From positions 53,139,626 through 53,203,625 of the forward strand of contig JAZBQD010000014.1 in the NCBI GenBank assembly GCA_036583965.1: 64,000 nt of DNA, in the 5' to 3' direction. Shown one piece after another: positions 62,551-64,000 of the stretch (positions are counted from its first letter, which is position 1; every line of letters begins with the position of its first letter). The translations under genes were made by a program, and so were the position numbers. The stretch is from Prunella strophiata. Taxonomy: Eukaryota; Chordata; Aves; Passeriformes; Prunellidae. Under the pieces are notes generated by a model, which made no database searches, was not told where the DNA came from, and saw nothing but the letters and a program-made list of their open reading frames with translations.

Positions 62551-63538
62551 TTATGCAAATTTTCCTAATTTGCACTGGTAATTAAAATATTCTTCTATTT
62601 AAATAAAATTCTAGATAATTCTGGCTTAATGTCTTTGCTATCTGACCTCAGGGACAATAAAAGTCAGCTTCTTTCTCAAGCATACCAGATAGGAAAGGGC
62701 AGCTAATTATGTGCATTTGCTGTCTAATGATGACTGTGGTATTCTCAGAGAATAAACAGCCAATTGTGCAGTGATACTAGAACCTTTTTGTTCTTGTAAG
62801 CTTAACATCAATATGATGCATCACTGTTTGGTATTGATAATACACCCTTGAAACCATTTCTTAGGCTATACTGGAATGTGTCAGCTTTTGTTTTGCCTAA
62901 ACATTATGAAACATTTTTACAAACACTTTTGCATTTTATGATCAGTTAATGATTCAGCAGGTATGAAGGAATGACAAGCAAAGTACTTATCATTTAAGAA
63001 AACATCTCTATTTTTTCAGTACCAAACTGTAACTGCTACAGCTGCTAGTGTTTCCATTGAAACTATTGAGACAGAAAGCTATTTCATGTGACCTGCCTGC
63101 AGGTTTAACTATCTAACAGTGCCTGCCTGCAGATAGAGACAGCACCTGCTAGAAACCACTCAGGTGTGCTGAGGCAGGCTGCCCTGATATACATCCTTCA
63201 AAACAAAATACAGGTGACTTCATGCCTGGGTTCTGATACCATAAGCAGTCCATAGGACAGGAGGCTGAGAAATACTGTTGTACTGTATCTTATTTGAAAT
63301 ATAACTAGCATTTTCAGATTTGAGGCTAAGACACTATTGACCCACTGGAGAGATCCTTCAGGCTTCTAAGAGTGAGTTATTTATTATAAGCTTTAACTTG
63401 CTGGGGTTATTTTATCCCTTAAGTGGCATTGATATAATTTTAGTTATATATTTTTCAGATTGATTATTTTTCAGAGTTTTACTTGCCAATTAGCTCCAGA
63501 AGCAACCCATATAAATCATTTAGTCTGAAATAATAAAA
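62551..63538. other. Non-coding DNA, no gene seen
   Basis: Unique sequence. 'cctgcctgcag' is repeated 30 bp apart (63092-63102 and 63122-63132). Nothing else is recognised. Confidence 0.5.
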
Positions 63539-63682
63539 TTATAGAATGGACCTTTAAAGATCATCTAGTCCAGCTCCTGTGCAATGAGCAGGGACATCTC
63601 AAACTTGATCAGGTTTCTTAGAGCACCATCCAACCTGACCTCAAGAGTTTCCAGGGATGGGACATCTACAATTTCTCTGGCC
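63539..63682 (-). mobile_element. CR1 LINE 3' end (antisense)
   Basis: It starts with the reverse complement of the CR1 tail ('ttatagaatgg'), then 'cctttaaagatcatctagtc', 'gagcagggacatct', 'gatcaggtttcttagagc', 'accatccaacctgacct' and 'ttccagggatgggacatc'. This is a clear CR1 3' region on the minus strand, truncated after about 144 bp. Confidence 0.92.
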
Positions 63683-64000
63683 AAAACTAGACCCAGTACA
63701 AACTAACAGTTTGCATTTTCTTCTGAAGTGATCATGCTAAACTGAAAAATAAGCTATGACTTGTCATAAGAAAATTGATTGTTAAAGATGATTTGGGGGT
63801 ATTATAAATGTCACTAACCTATGCAGCAAATTTTTATCACTCTGAATTCAGCAGCACAAAAAGATGACTTGTAAGCCCTTGATGACTCACATATAATTTA
63901 TGAAGGCCTTACTGGAAATTCTGTTTAGTAATTAGAAAATTATGATCTACTGTGAAATCAATAATTAAAATAATTGCACATAATAGCAAATACATTGCTA
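63683..64000. other. Non-coding AT-rich DNA to the window end
   Basis: Unique AT-rich sequence with no recognised gene or repeat. Confidence 0.5.

Noticed and set aside
62329..62585. Lys-rich overlapping open frames
   Set aside because: They are derived from A/C-rich low-complexity DNA.

Overview
The window looks like AT-rich, CpG-poor vertebrate nuclear DNA, most likely from a bird. The grounds are several CR1 LINE fragments with the typical 3' end (a 'ttggactagatgatct' type motif followed by an 'attctatgat' type tail), an endogenous-retrovirus LTR fragment that matches a common avian LTR family as I remember it, low interspersed-repeat density, and many A/T homopolymers and short AT- or CA-type microsatellites. 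CR1 also occurs in crocodilians and turtles, so 'bird' is an inference and I cannot name a species. Nothing suggests bacteria, phage or plasmid: there are no operons, no long open frames, no tRNA or rRNA genes and no CRISPR array.

I could not recognise any protein-coding exon, promoter CpG island or RNA gene. All open frames are 149 codons or shorter. The longest ones run through homopolymers, repeats or AT-rich sequence and read as chance. The window is best described as intergenic DNA or the inside of a very large intron.

Layout. 1-5.2 kb: unique AT-rich DNA. 5.25-9.65 kb: two old antisense CR1 fragments, a (TA)n microsatellite and homopolymers. 9.6-16.2 kb: unique DNA with the best-looking candidate conserved non-coding block (about 13.06-14.45 kb). 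16.2-16.6 kb: a sense CR1 3' end. 17.9 kb: a local 30-bp duplication with a perfect hairpin. 24.5 kb: antisense CR1. 28.7-29.0 kb: two perfect short inverted repeats. 31.6 kb: a 40-bp A tract. 33.2-33.4 kb: a possible antisense LTR with a TATA box. 34.1-34.4 kb: antisense CR1 that still carries an open reverse-transcriptase C-terminus. 40.1 kb: a 33-bp T tract. 43.15-43.56 kb: ERV LTR fragment. 50.98-53.37 kb: a pair of roughly 160-180-bp inverted copies, each containing a MIR-like SINE, enclosing about 2 kb with three short near-tandem duplications. 55.2-55.6 kb: an unexplained GC-rich block. 62.4-62.55 kb: A/C-rich low-complexity DNA. 63.54-63.68 kb: antisense CR1.

I did not find a new multi-gene system. 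The most noteworthy structures are the MIR-containing inverted duplication at 51/53 kb and the hairpin-duplication at 17.9 kb. Repeat family calls come from memory of the consensus sequences; no search was run.
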